A stretch of DNA of 9,427 nt from Syntrophus sp. (in: bacteria). Lineage in GTDB: Bacteria > Desulfobacterota > Syntrophia > Syntrophales > UBA5619. The DNA lies in the NCBI GenBank assembly GCA_013824905.1, contig PNOO01000084.1, positions 1 to 9,427 of the forward strand, given 5' to 3'. Under the pieces are notes generated by a model, which worked only from the letters and a program-made list of their open reading frames with translations, did not search any database and was not told where the DNA came from. Below, in pieces: positions 1 to 6,857 of this stretch. The position numbers and the translations under genes were made by a program. The stretch's first letter is position 1. Each line of letters starts with the position of its first letter.

Positions 1-154
1 GATCCTTGCCAAAGGGGAGCGGTCGGTCGCGACGACGAACCGGAATTTCGTCGGGCGGATGGGGCATCCGGGGAGCGAGGTTTACCTCGCGGGTCCGGCC
101 GTCGCCGCGGCGACGGCCATCGCCGGCCGTCTTGCCGGACCGGAGCAGATATAA
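1..154 (+). CDS. leuC: 3-isopropylmalate dehydratase large subunit, C-terminal end (partial)
   Basis: This is the last 50 codons of leuC, read from base 2 to the TAA at 152-154; the rest lies left of the window. The product is the [4Fe-4S] subunit of isopropylmalate isomerase, which converts 2-isopropylmalate to 3-isopropylmalate in leucine synthesis. The stretch TTNRNFVGRMGHPGSEVYLA is the characteristic C-terminal block of aconitase-family large subunits, with conserved arginines near the active site. An Ala/Gly-rich final helix follows (GPAVAAATAIAGRL). The identity is supported by leuD starting 18 bases after the stop and by leuB after that. The cluster-binding cysteines lie outside the window and cannot be checked. 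Confidence 0.93.
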   Translation, partial: ILAKGERSVATTNRNFVGRMGHPGSEVYLAGPAVAAATAIAGRLAGPEQI

Positions 155-172
155 AGGAAAGGACATGACGAT

Positions 173-670
173 ATGAAATTCAGAGGAAAAATCTGGAAAT
201 TTGGAGACAACATCGATACCGACGCGATCATCCCGGCCAGGTATCTGAACATCTGGGATCCGAAAGGCCTGGCTGTCCACTGCATGGAGGACGCCGATCC
301 CGGTTTCATGAAAAAGATGAAGCCGGGGGATATCATCGTCGGCGGGGAGAATTTCGGCTGCGGTTCGTCGCGGGAACACGCCCCGATCGCGATCAAGGCG
401 GCCGGGATTGCCTGCGTCGTGGCCAAGAGTTTCGCCCGTATCTTCTACCGCAATTCATTCGATATGGGGCTTCCCATCTTCGAGTCCCGCGATCTGTGGG
501 GGCAGGTGACCGAGGGCTCTGAGATCGAGGTGGACGCCGACGGCGGTCTCATCCGGATCATTGGCGGCGCCGCCGAACCTCTCCGCATTCAACCAGTCCC
601 CCCCTTCATGCAGGAACTCATTGCCGACGGCGGGCTGATGAATCACATCGCGAAAAAGAGGGCGAAATGA
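173..670 (+). CDS. leuD: 3-isopropylmalate dehydratase small subunit
   Basis: This 165-residue protein is the swivel-domain partner of LeuC in cytoplasmic isopropylmalate isomerase. Visible family blocks are DNIDTDAIIPARYL (12-25), GGENFGCGSSREHAP (57-71) and SFARIFYRNSFDMGLP (86-101). The length fits the short LeuD type common in anaerobes and archaea rather than the roughly 200-residue enterobacterial form. That short type shares ancestry with homoaconitase small subunits, but leuC and leuB on either side make leucine synthesis the best reading. The start is the ATG at 173, with a purine-rich ribosome-binding site (AAGGAAAGGA, 155-164). An ATG at 165 runs straight into a stop and is not used. 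The TGA stop overlaps the leuB start. Confidence 0.96.
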   Translation: MKFRGKIWKFGDNIDTDAIIPARYLNIWDPKGLAVHCMEDADPGFMKKMKPGDIIVGGENFGCGSSREHAPIAIKAAGIACVVAKSFARIFYRNSFDMGLPIFESRDLWGQVTEGSEIEVDADGGLIRIIGGAAEPLRIQPVPPFMQELIADGGLMNHIAKKRAK

Positions 671-1752
671 AAAAGTATCATATCGCGGTCCTCCCGGGTG
701 ATGGGATCGGGCCGGAGATCATGGATGAAGCGAAGAAGGTCCTCGGGGTCGTGGCAAAGCGCGCCGACGTTCAGTTCGAGATGGAGGAGGGACTCATCGG
801 GGGCTCTGCGTACGACCGTTACGGAACCCCTCTGCCCGAAGCCGTGATGAAGATGGCCGCGGCAAGCGACGCCGTCCTGTTAGGCGCTGTCGGCGGGCCG
901 AAGTGGGAGCCGCTCGATTACAGCCTCCGGCCGGAGCGGGGTCTCCTCGGGCTTCGCTCGGGGCTTGGTCTTTATGCCAACCTCCGGCCGGTCGTCGTTT
1001 TTGAGGATTTGATCGACGCCTCGCCACTCAAGCCGGAGGTCATCCGGGGGATCGACCTCCTCATCGTCCGTGAACTTCTGGGGGACGCCTATTTCGGCAA
1101 ACCCCGGGGCGTCAGGGTGGAAAACGGCCAGCGGATCGGGATCAACACGATGGTCTATACCGAGGCGGAGATCCGGCGGATCGTGAAGACCGCCTTCGAG
1201 CTGGCCCGGGGACGACGGAAAAAGCTCCTCTCCGTGGACAAGGCCAACGTCCTGGAGGTAACGGAGCTCTGGCGGGACGTGGCGACCGAAACAGGCCGTG
1301 ACTATCCGGACGTTGAACTCCAGCATATGTACGTCGACAACTGCGCGATGCAGCTCATCCGAAATCCGGGTCAGTTCGACGTGATCGTGACGACGAATAT
1401 GTTCGGCGACATCCTGAGCGACGAGGCGTCAATGCTGACCGGCTCCTTGGGAATGCTCCCCTCGGCAAGTCGTGGCGAAAAGACGGCGATGTACGAACCG
1501 AGCCACGGTTCCGCCCCGGACATCGCCGGGAAGGGCATCGCCAATCCCCTCGCCACGATTCTCTCGGCGGCGATGATGCTCCGCCATTCCTTCGGGTTGC
1601 CGGAAGAGGCGAGCGTCGTTGAGAATGCCGTCCGCATGGTCTTGAAGGCCGGCTTCCGGACGGTGGATATCCGTCAGGAGGGCGCCACAATCGTTGGCAC
1701 CAAGGCGATGGGAGATCTCGTAGCCGAAAAGGTCGGGGCGCTCATGGCTTGA
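667..1752 (+). CDS. leuB: 3-isopropylmalate dehydrogenase
   Basis: This 361-residue enzyme, of usual family length, oxidises and decarboxylates 3-isopropylmalate to 2-oxoisocaproate with NAD+, the last leucine-specific step before transamination. Visible motifs are GDGIGPEI (11-18), LRSGLGLYANLRP with substrate-contacting arginines (96-108), RELLGDAYFG with the catalytic Tyr142, VDKANVL with Lys192, the metal-binding Asp224 (YVDN), and Asp248/Asp252 in MFGDILSDEASM. The segment GSAPDIAGKGIANP (281-294) has the Asp typical of NAD-dependent members. The start overlaps the leuD stop as ATGA, indicating translational coupling. A ribosome-binding site GAGGG lies at 658-662 inside leuD. No terminator is evident in the 85 bases that follow. 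Confidence 0.97.
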   Translation: MKKYHIAVLPGDGIGPEIMDEAKKVLGVVAKRADVQFEMEEGLIGGSAYDRYGTPLPEAVMKMAAASDAVLLGAVGGPKWEPLDYSLRPERGLLGLRSGLGLYANLRPVVVFEDLIDASPLKPEVIRGIDLLIVRELLGDAYFGKPRGVRVENGQRIGINTMVYTEAEIRRIVKTAFELARGRRKKLLSVDKANVLEVTELWRDVATETGRDYPDVELQHMYVDNCAMQLIRNPGQFDVIVTTNMFGDILSDEASMLTGSLGMLPSASRGEKTAMYEPSHGSAPDIAGKGIANPLATILSAAMMLRHSFGLPEEASVVENAVRMVLKAGFRTVDIRQEGATIVGTKAMGDLVAEKVGALMA

Positions 1753-1837
1753 TGCCTGCCCCGGAACGACCCGGCCGCAAGAGGGGGAGAATACATCCGT
1801 AAGGGATTTAACTCCGGATGATTTGAGGAAGGGGCGC

Positions 1838-2686
1838 ATGATGAGGGAAATCGATGCGGACAAGGTGGCGGAAACGATTTCGGGCCTGTTGCAGGAGGGC
1901 TGTTATCGCCTGTCGGATGATGTGATACACGCCCTCAAACTGGCCCATGAGAGAGAAGAGTCCCCCCCGGCCCGTCATGTCCTTGGCAAATTGCTGGAAA
2001 ACGCGGAAGTCGCTGCGCGCGATAAAGTCCCCTTATGCCAGGATACGGGCATGGCGGTTGTTTTCCTGGAGTTGGGCCAGGACGTCCATATTGTCGGGGG
2101 TGATCTGTACAAGGCAGTTCAGGAGGGGACGCGCCGCGCAACTACCCAGGGCTACTTGCGTAAATCGGTTGTAGACAGGCCTTTTTCCGCAAGAATCAAC
2201 ACGGAGGACAATACCCCGGCGGTCGTCCATACGACCATTGTGCCGGGCGAGAAATTGAAAATCACGGCGCTCTCCAAAGGATTCGGCAGTGAGAACATGA
2301 GTAAAATCGCTATGCTGCCGCCGGCAAAGGGACGGTCAGGGGTCATCGATTTTGTCGTTGCGTGTGTCGATGAGGCGGGCGCCAATCCCTGTCCGCCCGT
2401 TATCGTCGGTGTGGGCATCGGGGGAACGGTGGAAAAGTGTATGCTGCTGGCGAAAGAAGCGCTTCTGCGCCGGGTGGGTGACCCTCATCCGGATGCCGAG
2501 ATCGCCGAATTGGAGTCAGAGATACTCAAACGCATCAATGATCTGGGGATCGGGGCAATGGGCTACGGAGGGAGGATCACGGCCCTTGCCGTTCATGTCG
2601 AGGTGTTTCCCACCCACATCGCCTCTCTTCCGGTGGCGGTCAATCTTCAATGTCACAGCGTCCGGCACCGGGAGGCAGTTCTTTGA
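1838..2686 (+). CDS. Class I fumarate hydratase, alpha subunit (FumA/TtdA N-terminal-type)
   Basis: About 282 residues, the alpha subunit of an oxygen-sensitive [4Fe-4S] hydro-lyase that interconverts fumarate and malate. Three cysteines fit cluster ligands: Cys67 in PLCQDTGM, Cys185 in NPCPP and Cys272 in LQCHSVR, a spacing like that of characterised two-subunit fumarases. Other family blocks are TEDNTPAVVHTTIVPG, SKGFGSENMSKIAMLPPAKG and GVGIGGTVEKCMLLAKEALLR. The start is taken at ATG 1838 (ATG 1841 is equally possible), preceded by GAGGAAGGGG at 1825-1834. A TTG at 1823 would place that ribosome-binding site inside the gene and is rejected. The beta subunit follows after 19 bases. L(+)-tartrate dehydratase has the same architecture, but fumarase is the likelier activity in a genome with methylmalonyl-CoA epimerase. 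Confidence 0.92.
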   Translation: MMREIDADKVAETISGLLQEGCYRLSDDVIHALKLAHEREESPPARHVLGKLLENAEVAARDKVPLCQDTGMAVVFLELGQDVHIVGGDLYKAVQEGTRRATTQGYLRKSVVDRPFSARINTEDNTPAVVHTTIVPGEKLKITALSKGFGSENMSKIAMLPPAKGRSGVIDFVVACVDEAGANPCPPVIVGVGIGGTVEKCMLLAKEALLRRVGDPHPDAEIAELESEILKRINDLGIGAMGYGGRITALAVHVEVFPTHIASLPVAVNLQCHSVRHREAVL

Positions 2687-2705
2687 GGGGAGGAGCGACC
2701 GGACG

Positions 2706-3287
2706 ATGAAAAACAACATGCCGATTGCGCGGGCGATCACCCTTCCTCTTTCCGATGAGGTCCTGAAAACCCTGCATACCGGCGACGAGCTGCTTCTGAC
2801 CGGGGTGATGTATGTGGGACGGGACGCCGCCCATAAACGGATGATTGAAACCCTGGAGGCAGGAGAGGCGCTTCCCGTCGATTTGAAGGGTCAGGTGATC
2901 TATTTCATGGGGCCGACTCCGGCAAGACCGGGAAAGGCAGTCGGATCTGCCGGTCCGACGTCCAGTTACCGAATGGACACTTACTCACCCCGATTGATCG
3001 CCGCGGGACTCAAAGGGATGATCGGCAAGGGGATGCGCTCCGGGGTAGTGAAGAAGTCGATGAAAAAATATAAGGCCGTCTATCTTGGCGCCATCGGCGG
3101 GGCAGGCGCCCTCATTTCCCGCTCTATCAAGAAGGTTGATGTGGTTGCCTATGAGGATCTGGGGACGGAAGCGCTTCGGCGAATAGAGGTGCGCGATTTT
3201 CCGGTAACGGTCGTCAATGATATCTACGGCGGTGATCTTTACCAGGAGGGGAGATCGCAGTATCGAATCGCTGATCTTCGCAGGTGA
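2706..3287 (+). CDS. Class I fumarate hydratase, beta subunit (FumB/TtdB C-terminal-type)
   Basis: This 193-residue partner of the preceding alpha subunit together with it matches the full length of single-chain class I fumarases. The substrate-binding block GPTSSYRMDTYSP is at 83-95, GKGM at 107-110 and a conserved AIGGAGALISRSI segment at 129-141. The C-terminus NDIYGGDLYQEGRSQYR is also usual for the family. The frame is open further upstream to 2352, but that part lies inside the alpha gene. The true start is ATG 2706, behind a strong ribosome-binding site (GAGGGGAGGAG, 2685-2695). The conserved residues appear intact. As with the alpha subunit, tartrate dehydratase is an alternative activity. 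Confidence 0.92.
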   Translation: MKNNMPIARAITLPLSDEVLKTLHTGDELLLTGVMYVGRDAAHKRMIETLEAGEALPVDLKGQVIYFMGPTPARPGKAVGSAGPTSSYRMDTYSPRLIAAGLKGMIGKGMRSGVVKKSMKKYKAVYLGAIGGAGALISRSIKKVDVVAYEDLGTEALRRIEVRDFPVTVVNDIYGGDLYQEGRSQYRIADLRR

Positions 3288-3304
3288 TTTTGCGGGGCCG
3301 ATTG

Positions 3305-3314
3305 CTTCGCGAAG
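3305..3314. promoter_or_regulatory. 10-base perfect palindrome upstream of pyrE
   Basis: CTTCGCGAAG is its own reverse complement and sits in the 72-base gap between the fumarase beta gene and pyrE. Looser flanking symmetry (TTG before, CAA after, with one bulged base) extends it slightly. It could be a small operator or a chance palindrome. As a hairpin it is too short and lacks a T run, so it is not a terminator. No convincing sigma-70 promoter is visible nearby. Confidence 0.25.
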
Positions 3315-3359
3315 TCAAGTGTGTGACGTTGGAAAAACCATTAGAGAATAAGGAGGGGA

Positions 3360-3959
3360 ATGGACAACCGGGAAAGGAAAGAGAGGCTTATCGAGATCAT
3401 TCTCGAGAGGTCCTTTAAATACAGCGATAATCCGCCTTTTACACTCGTCTCCGGGCTGAAGAGCAACTATTATTTCAACTGCAAGCCGACGACGCTCGAT
3501 CCGGAGGGGATGAACCTCATCGGGTCGCTTGTCTTTGAGATGCTGACCGATTCCGGGGTGACGGCTGCCGGCGGCCTGACCCTCGGGGCCGACCCGATCG
3601 CCAACGCCCTGTCGGTCATCTCCTTCCAGAGGGGGAGACCCATCAAGTCCTTCATCGTCAGAAAGGATGTCAAGGATCACGGGATAAAGAACGCCGTCGA
3701 AGGGAACGTCAAACCGGGGGAACAGGTAGTGATTATCGACGACGTGATCACCACCGGCGGTTCCACCATCACCGCCATCGAGCGGGCCCGTGAGGCGGGC
3801 CTGGTCATCGACAGGGTCATCGTTTTGATCGACCGTGAGGAGGGGGGAAGGGAGAATATCCTGGTCCATATCCCGAGAGTGGATGCCGTCCTCACCCGTA
3901 CGGAAATTATGGCACGGTACCGGGGGAAGGAAGTAACCCCCCGCTCAGGACGCCAATAA
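3360..3959 (+). CDS. pyrE: Orotate phosphoribosyltransferase
   Basis: This 199-residue enzyme joins orotate to PRPP to give orotidine 5'-monophosphate in pyrimidine synthesis. The PRPP-binding motif VVIIDDVITTGGST lies at 123-136. The flexible catalytic loop RKDVKDHG is at 101-108, and the orotate-binding N-terminal block SGLKSNYYFNCK at 31-42. Length is near the family norm. The start is ATG 3360; an in-frame stop at 3342-3344 rules out a longer form. The ribosome-binding site AGGAGG (3351-3356) is strong but unusually close, 3 bases from the ATG. No other pyrimidine gene is in the window. The gene converges on nfi with 14 bases between the two stops and no visible terminator. Confidence 0.96.
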   Translation: MDNRERKERLIEIILERSFKYSDNPPFTLVSGLKSNYYFNCKPTTLDPEGMNLIGSLVFEMLTDSGVTAAGGLTLGADPIANALSVISFQRGRPIKSFIVRKDVKDHGIKNAVEGNVKPGEQVVIIDDVITTGGSTITAIERAREAGLVIDRVIVLIDREEGGRENILVHIPRVDAVLTRTEIMARYRGKEVTPRSGRQ

Positions 3960-3973
3960 ACACTTTGGGGATC

Positions 3974-4669
3974 TCATTCGGCAGTGGCTGTCTGTTTTGT
4001 CCGGAGACGATTGACGGCCAGATGGGCCTGGCGGATCGGTTCGGGAATCCGGTAGCCCCGGCAGCAGGAAAGGACCAACGCCAACGCCCGCTGGAGACCG
4101 ATCCTATGACCCTGTGAGATAAAGAGGGGGTTTATCCGTTCCCGCGTACGGAGTACGGCGCCCACCTGCCGGTTTTGATAGACCATCTCCGTCCACTCTC
4201 CCCGTTTTTCCCCCACCAGGACATGTGAACCGACGAGGCGCGTCTTGGCGCAGCCGATTGACGGCAGACCCAGGAGCAGTCCCAGGTGAGAGGCAAGACC
4301 GATCCCCCGGGGATGGGCGATCCCCTGACCGTCGAAGAGGACGACGTCGGGCGTTTGGCTCAGCTTACAGAAGGCCGCGAGCAGCGGCGGCCCCTCCCGG
4401 AAGGTGAGAAGCCCCGGGATGTAAGGGAAAGAGACGCGGGCAGCAAAGGTCGCTTTCTCGATGACGGTCAGATCGGAATAGCGCATCAGGACGACCGCCG
4501 CAAAGAAGAGATCGCTTCCCCGGTCATAGGAGATATCGGCCCCGGCGACGGTCCGGACGGGATCGGGGAGCCCGTCGTCCCGGAGGATCAGCATTCTCCG
4601 GAGCTCTTCCTGGATGGCGGCGGCTTCCCGGTACGTCACGTCCCAGCGGTGGAGCTCCCGTGTCTTCAT
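3974..4669 (-). CDS. nfi: Endonuclease V (deoxyinosine 3'-endonuclease)
   Basis: This 231-residue DNA repair nuclease nicks DNA one nucleotide 3' of deoxyinosine and other deaminated bases. The expected acidic and histidine active-site residues are present: Asp45 (AGADIS), Glu92 (FREGP), Asp113 (FDGQG) and His216 (QAHLAVN). The base-flipping wedge motif FPYIPG with Tyr83 is also present, and DGQGIAHPRGIGLASHLG (113-130) is strongly conserved. Its ATG overlaps the ribF stop by one base, so it is probably translated by reinitiation after ribF. The repair role has no obvious link to flavin synthesis; the pairing looks organisational rather than metabolic. Confidence 0.95.
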   Translation of the reverse strand: MKTRELHRWDVTYREAAAIQEELRRMLILRDDGLPDPVRTVAGADISYDRGSDLFFAAVVLMRYSDLTVIEKATFAARVSFPYIPGLLTFREGPPLLAAFCKLSQTPDVVLFDGQGIAHPRGIGLASHLGLLLGLPSIGCAKTRLVGSHVLVGEKRGEWTEMVYQNRQVGAVLRTRERINPLFISQGHRIGLQRALALVLSCCRGYRIPEPIRQAHLAVNRLRTKQTATAE

Positions 4670-5616
4670 TACCGCGTACCCTGGGAATCCTCCGCTTGGA
4701 GGATCTCCCGGACCCGGGCGATGTCCCGGCCGATCTGGGCAATCAGTTCTCCGGGGCCTGCAAAACGGATCTCTCCACGGAGCCGCTCGACAAACAGGAC
4801 GTCCAGGATTTTTCCGTAGATATTCTCATTAAAATCGAAAATATGGGCCTCAATGGAGAGCTTCTGGTCGGCAAATGTCGGATTGAAGCCGATATTGAGC
4901 ACTCCCTTATGACGGTTTCCTTCGAGGATGACTTCGACGGCGTAGACGCCGCTGGGGGGGACAAGCTCCTTGTTGGGACGGATATTTGCCGTCGGGAAGC
5001 CGAGACTGACTCCCCGGTGGCGTCCGAAGATCACCTCTCCTGCAAGGTTGTAAGGTCTGCCCAAAAGCGAGGCGGCATAGCGCACCTCACCTGCGAGGAT
5101 CGCCCTCCTGATCCTTGTGCTGCTGATGGTTGTGTCGCCGATCTTAAAGGCACTGAGCACCTCGACTTCAAATCCCAAGCGACTGCCGGAGGCGGTCAGG
5201 AAAGCCTCGTTTCCCTCCTTCCCCCGGCCGAAGGTATAGTCGTGACCGATGATGATTTTCCGAATCCGGAGCCTTTCCCAAAGGACGTCATGGATGAACT
5301 CCTCCGCTGTAGTCCGGGCGTAGTCTTGGGAAAAAGGGATCAGGATGAAGGCGTCGATCCCGAGGTTTGAGATGTGTCGAATCTTTTCTTCCGGGGAAGT
5401 GATGAGGTAAAAGGGTCGCCGCTCCGGGTGAAGGACCATCTTGGGGTGGGGCTCGAAGCTGATCACCACAGCCGGGCGCTCCTCCTCATGTGCCTCTGCG
5501 ACGAGACGGCGGAAGACAGACTGGTGGCCGAGGTGAACCCCATCGAAGTTGCCGATGGTCACGACGGCGCCCCGCAGGTCGGCGGGGATATTTTCACTGC
5601 CCCTGATCACATCCAT
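4669..5616 (-). CDS. ribF: Bifunctional riboflavin kinase / FAD synthetase
   Basis: This 315-residue cytoplasmic enzyme phosphorylates riboflavin to FMN and adenylylates FMN to FAD. The N-terminal nucleotidyltransferase domain shows GNFDGVHLGHQ (22-32), FEPHP (54-58), GHDYTFGRGKEG (124-135) and ISSTRIR (164-170). The C-terminal kinase domain shows GRHRGVSLGFPTANI (198-212), GVYAV (223-227) and EAHIFDFN (256-263). The length is typical and both domains look complete. The start ATG (5616-5614) is preceded by a modest ribosome-binding site, AAAAGGGA. A candidate promoter lies 34 bases upstream. The stop overlaps the start of nfi. Confidence 0.96.
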   Translation of the reverse strand: MDVIRGSENIPADLRGAVVTIGNFDGVHLGHQSVFRRLVAEAHEEERPAVVISFEPHPKMVLHPERRPFYLITSPEEKIRHISNLGIDAFILIPFSQDYARTTAEEFIHDVLWERLRIRKIIIGHDYTFGRGKEGNEAFLTASGSRLGFEVEVLSAFKIGDTTISSTRIRRAILAGEVRYAASLLGRPYNLAGEVIFGRHRGVSLGFPTANIRPNKELVPPSGVYAVEVILEGNRHKGVLNIGFNPTFADQKLSIEAHIFDFNENIYGKILDVLFVERLRGEIRFAGPGELIAQIGRDIARVREILQAEDSQGTR

Positions 5617-5649
5617 AAATCCCTTTTAAACCGCCCCAATTGCAGCGCC

Positions 5650-5677
5650 AACATAGCATCAATCCCGGTAAATTCAA
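5650..5677 (-). promoter_or_regulatory. Candidate sigma-70 promoter for ribF-nfi
   Basis: On the minus strand, TTGAAT (5677-5672) is followed after 16 bases by TATGTT (5655-5650), with TGC directly before it as an extended -10. Transcription would begin near 5642, giving a leader of about 25 bases before ribF. Both hexamers match the consensus at 4 of 6 positions, so this is a moderate prediction. Confidence 0.4.
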
Positions 5678-5713
5678 GCATGAATCTCACTGCCGCCACC
5701 GAGTCGATTTCGC

Positions 5714-5743
5714 TTGACAATGGCCGGACCCTCAGTGTAGATA
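5714..5743 (+). promoter_or_regulatory. Candidate sigma-70 promoter for tRNA-Leu
   Basis: A perfect -35 hexamer TTGACA (5714-5719) is followed after 18 bases by TAGATA (5738-5743), a weak -10. Initiation near 5750 would leave a short leader before the tRNA at 5773. It lies divergently from the candidate ribF promoter, the two -35 boxes being about 36 bases apart. The -35 is convincing and the -10 much less so. Confidence 0.45.
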
Positions 5744-5772
5744 CACCTACGATTACAAATACCGATAGTATT

Positions 5773-5859
5773 GCCGAAGTGGCGGAATTGGTAGACGCGC
5801 TAGGTTCAGGGTCTAGTGGGTGTACGCCTGTCCGGGTTCAAATCCCGGCTTCGGCACCA
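5773..5859 (+). tRNA. tRNA-Leu (anticodon CAG), CCA encoded
   Basis: This is an 87-base class II tRNA. The acceptor strands GCCGAAG (5773-5779) and CTTCGGC (5849-5855) pair over all seven bases, followed by discriminator A and encoded CCA (5857-5859). The anticodon arm is CTAGG, loop TTCAGGG, TCTAG (one G-U pair), with CAG at 5807-5809, which decodes CUG. The T arm is CCGGG-TTCAAAT-CCCGG. The long variable arm of about 14 bases (GGGTGTACGCC) and the D-arm sequence TGGCGGAATTGGTAGACGCGC are typical of bacterial leucine tRNAs. Confidence 0.97.
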
Positions 5860-5869
5860 TAAGAAATAC

Positions 5870-5915
5870 AGGGGGGGTAGGCATTGACGACAATCGCTTG
5901 ACTCCCTTCTTTTTT
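5870..5915 (+). terminator. Possible intrinsic terminator after tRNA-Leu
   Basis: A5870 and the seven Gs at 5871-5877 can pair with 5903-5910 (TCCCTTCT) in an 8-base stem containing three G-U pairs. Five Ts (5911-5915) follow immediately. The 25-base loop contains a small ATTG-ACGA-CAAT hairpin (5883-5894). It is correctly placed, 11 bases after the tRNA 3' end, but the stem is wobble-rich and the loop long. Confidence 0.4.
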
Positions 5916-6066
5916 GCCCGTTTCCAACGGACGCATACAAAAGCTCAACCTGACGACTGCTAAAATCCTAAAAGGAAAGTGATTATTGAAAATGGTGTAA
6001 TGATTTGAGGACGCCCCGTTGTTCTGAGGTCGTTCGCCTATGACCTGATCCGTTCGGATCGCCTCT
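5916..6066. other. Non-coding spacer with inverted repeats
   Basis: This is the rest of the 207-base spacer between the tRNA and the stop of the lipoprotein gene. I see no credible gene. It has a small hairpin CCGTT-TCC-AACGG (5918-5930) and two adjacent inverted repeats near the lipoprotein stop: AGGTC/GACCT (6027-6046) and GATCCGTTCGGATC (6047-6060). Neither is followed by a T run on the minus strand, so they are not standard intrinsic terminators, though they could protect the 3' end of the transcript. An 87-codon minus-strand open frame here runs into the tRNA and resembles nothing known. Confidence 0.4.
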
Positions 6067-6801
6067 TTACGGCTCCCTTCCCGTAACGATAATAAGATCA
6101 AAAATCGACTGCCATGTGAGCGGCAGGGAGATGGTGTTGCCGCCCAATTTTTTCACGATGTCATCAGCTGCCACGCCGTAATCGACCGCATGGTAAACGG
6201 TATTCAAGGCGAAATCGGACCGCTCTGCCCGGTCGATCAGTTTCACCCGGTAACCCATCTTGACGAGCCGTTTCGCCATCCGGCGGGCCGAAGCGATGTT
6301 CCCGTCGCCCGCCAGGACCTTGATCTTGACGACCTTGGTTTCCGATGCCGCCAGCGCCTCTGCCTGTTTCTTTCGCGCCTCCTTCTTCGGACCCCTGATC
6401 GTTTTGGTCGGCGTCTCTTTCACTTTCTTCGGCTCAACCAGCTCAACGGCCTTCACGGTTTTTTCTCTTTCTTCCCCGAGCTGCTTTATCTGAACGTTGA
6501 GGTCCTCGATGATCTTGCTTGATTCGTCAATCAGTCTGTTTGCCTGGGCTATTTTGGACTGTTGCTCGGACATGCTCCTGTTCATCAGGATAATATGCGC
6601 CTGCTGATCGGCAAGCTGTTTCTGATTGGCGGCATTCTCCTGTTCCAGCGCCTTTTTCTGATTCCAGAGGTCGTCCTTGGACGTTTCAAATTTCCGGATG
6701 TCTTCGGGGGAACTGTTGTCGACGAAATGGAAGAGCGAACAGCCGGTCGTCGTCAGGAGAATGAATAACACGGCGATATACATCATCTTACGATAAGACA
6801 T
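6067..6801 (-). CDS. Probable lipoprotein with coiled coil and LytR_C-like C-terminal domain
   Basis: The protein has 244 residues. The N-terminus has two basic residues near the start, a hydrophobic stretch (YIAVLFILLTTTG) and Cys21, suggesting a lipoprotein signal peptide. The lipobox has Thr rather than Leu at -3, so it is slightly non-canonical. Residues 35-120 are rich in Gln, Lys and Glu with heptad-like spacing, a likely coiled coil. A Lys/Pro/Thr-rich linker follows to about 155. Residues 157-243 (KVVKIKVLAGDGNIASARRM, then a Tyr-containing middle and DLIIVTGREP at the end) resemble the LytR/CpsA/Psr C-terminal domain, without the catalytic LCP domain. Inferred role: a periplasmic envelope protein, perhaps binding cell wall or polysaccharide. 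Its own promoter and the ribosome-binding site GGAGGG (6811-6806) mark a separate transcription unit. Function is unknown. Confidence 0.8.
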   Translation of the reverse strand: MSYRKMMYIAVLFILLTTTGCSLFHFVDNSSPEDIRKFETSKDDLWNQKKALEQENAANQKQLADQQAHIILMNRSMSEQQSKIAQANRLIDESSKIIEDLNVQIKQLGEEREKTVKAVELVEPKKVKETPTKTIRGPKKEARKKQAEALAASETKVVKIKVLAGDGNIASARRMAKRLVKMGYRVKLIDRAERSDFALNTVYHAVDYGVAADDIVKKLGGNTISLPLTWQSIFDLIIVTGREP

Positions 6802-6857
6802 GATACCCTCCGAATTGGATCAGTTGAGTTGATAAGGCAGTGCCTTTTCATAGTGCG

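Noticed and set aside
1794..1820. Inverted repeat CATCCG/CGGATG in the leader of the fumarase alpha gene
   Set aside because: A six-base stem with a 15-base loop and no T run is too weak to call a terminator or riboswitch; chance is likely.
2352..2705. Upstream open extension of the fumarase beta reading frame
   Set aside because: It lies entirely inside the alpha gene in another frame, its translation resembles nothing, and a strong ribosome-binding site precedes ATG 2706.
3960..3973. Search for a shared terminator between convergent pyrE and nfi
   Set aside because: Only 14 bases separate the stops and no stable hairpin with a T run is present.
4660..5370. 236-codon plus-strand open frame opposite ribF
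   Set aside because: Antisense shadow of a well-conserved gene, with no family motif and composition expected from the opposite strand of GC-rich coding DNA.
5838..6101. 87-codon minus-strand open frame between the lipoprotein gene and the tRNA
   Set aside because: It overlaps both the lipoprotein 3' end and the tRNA and has no domain-like features.
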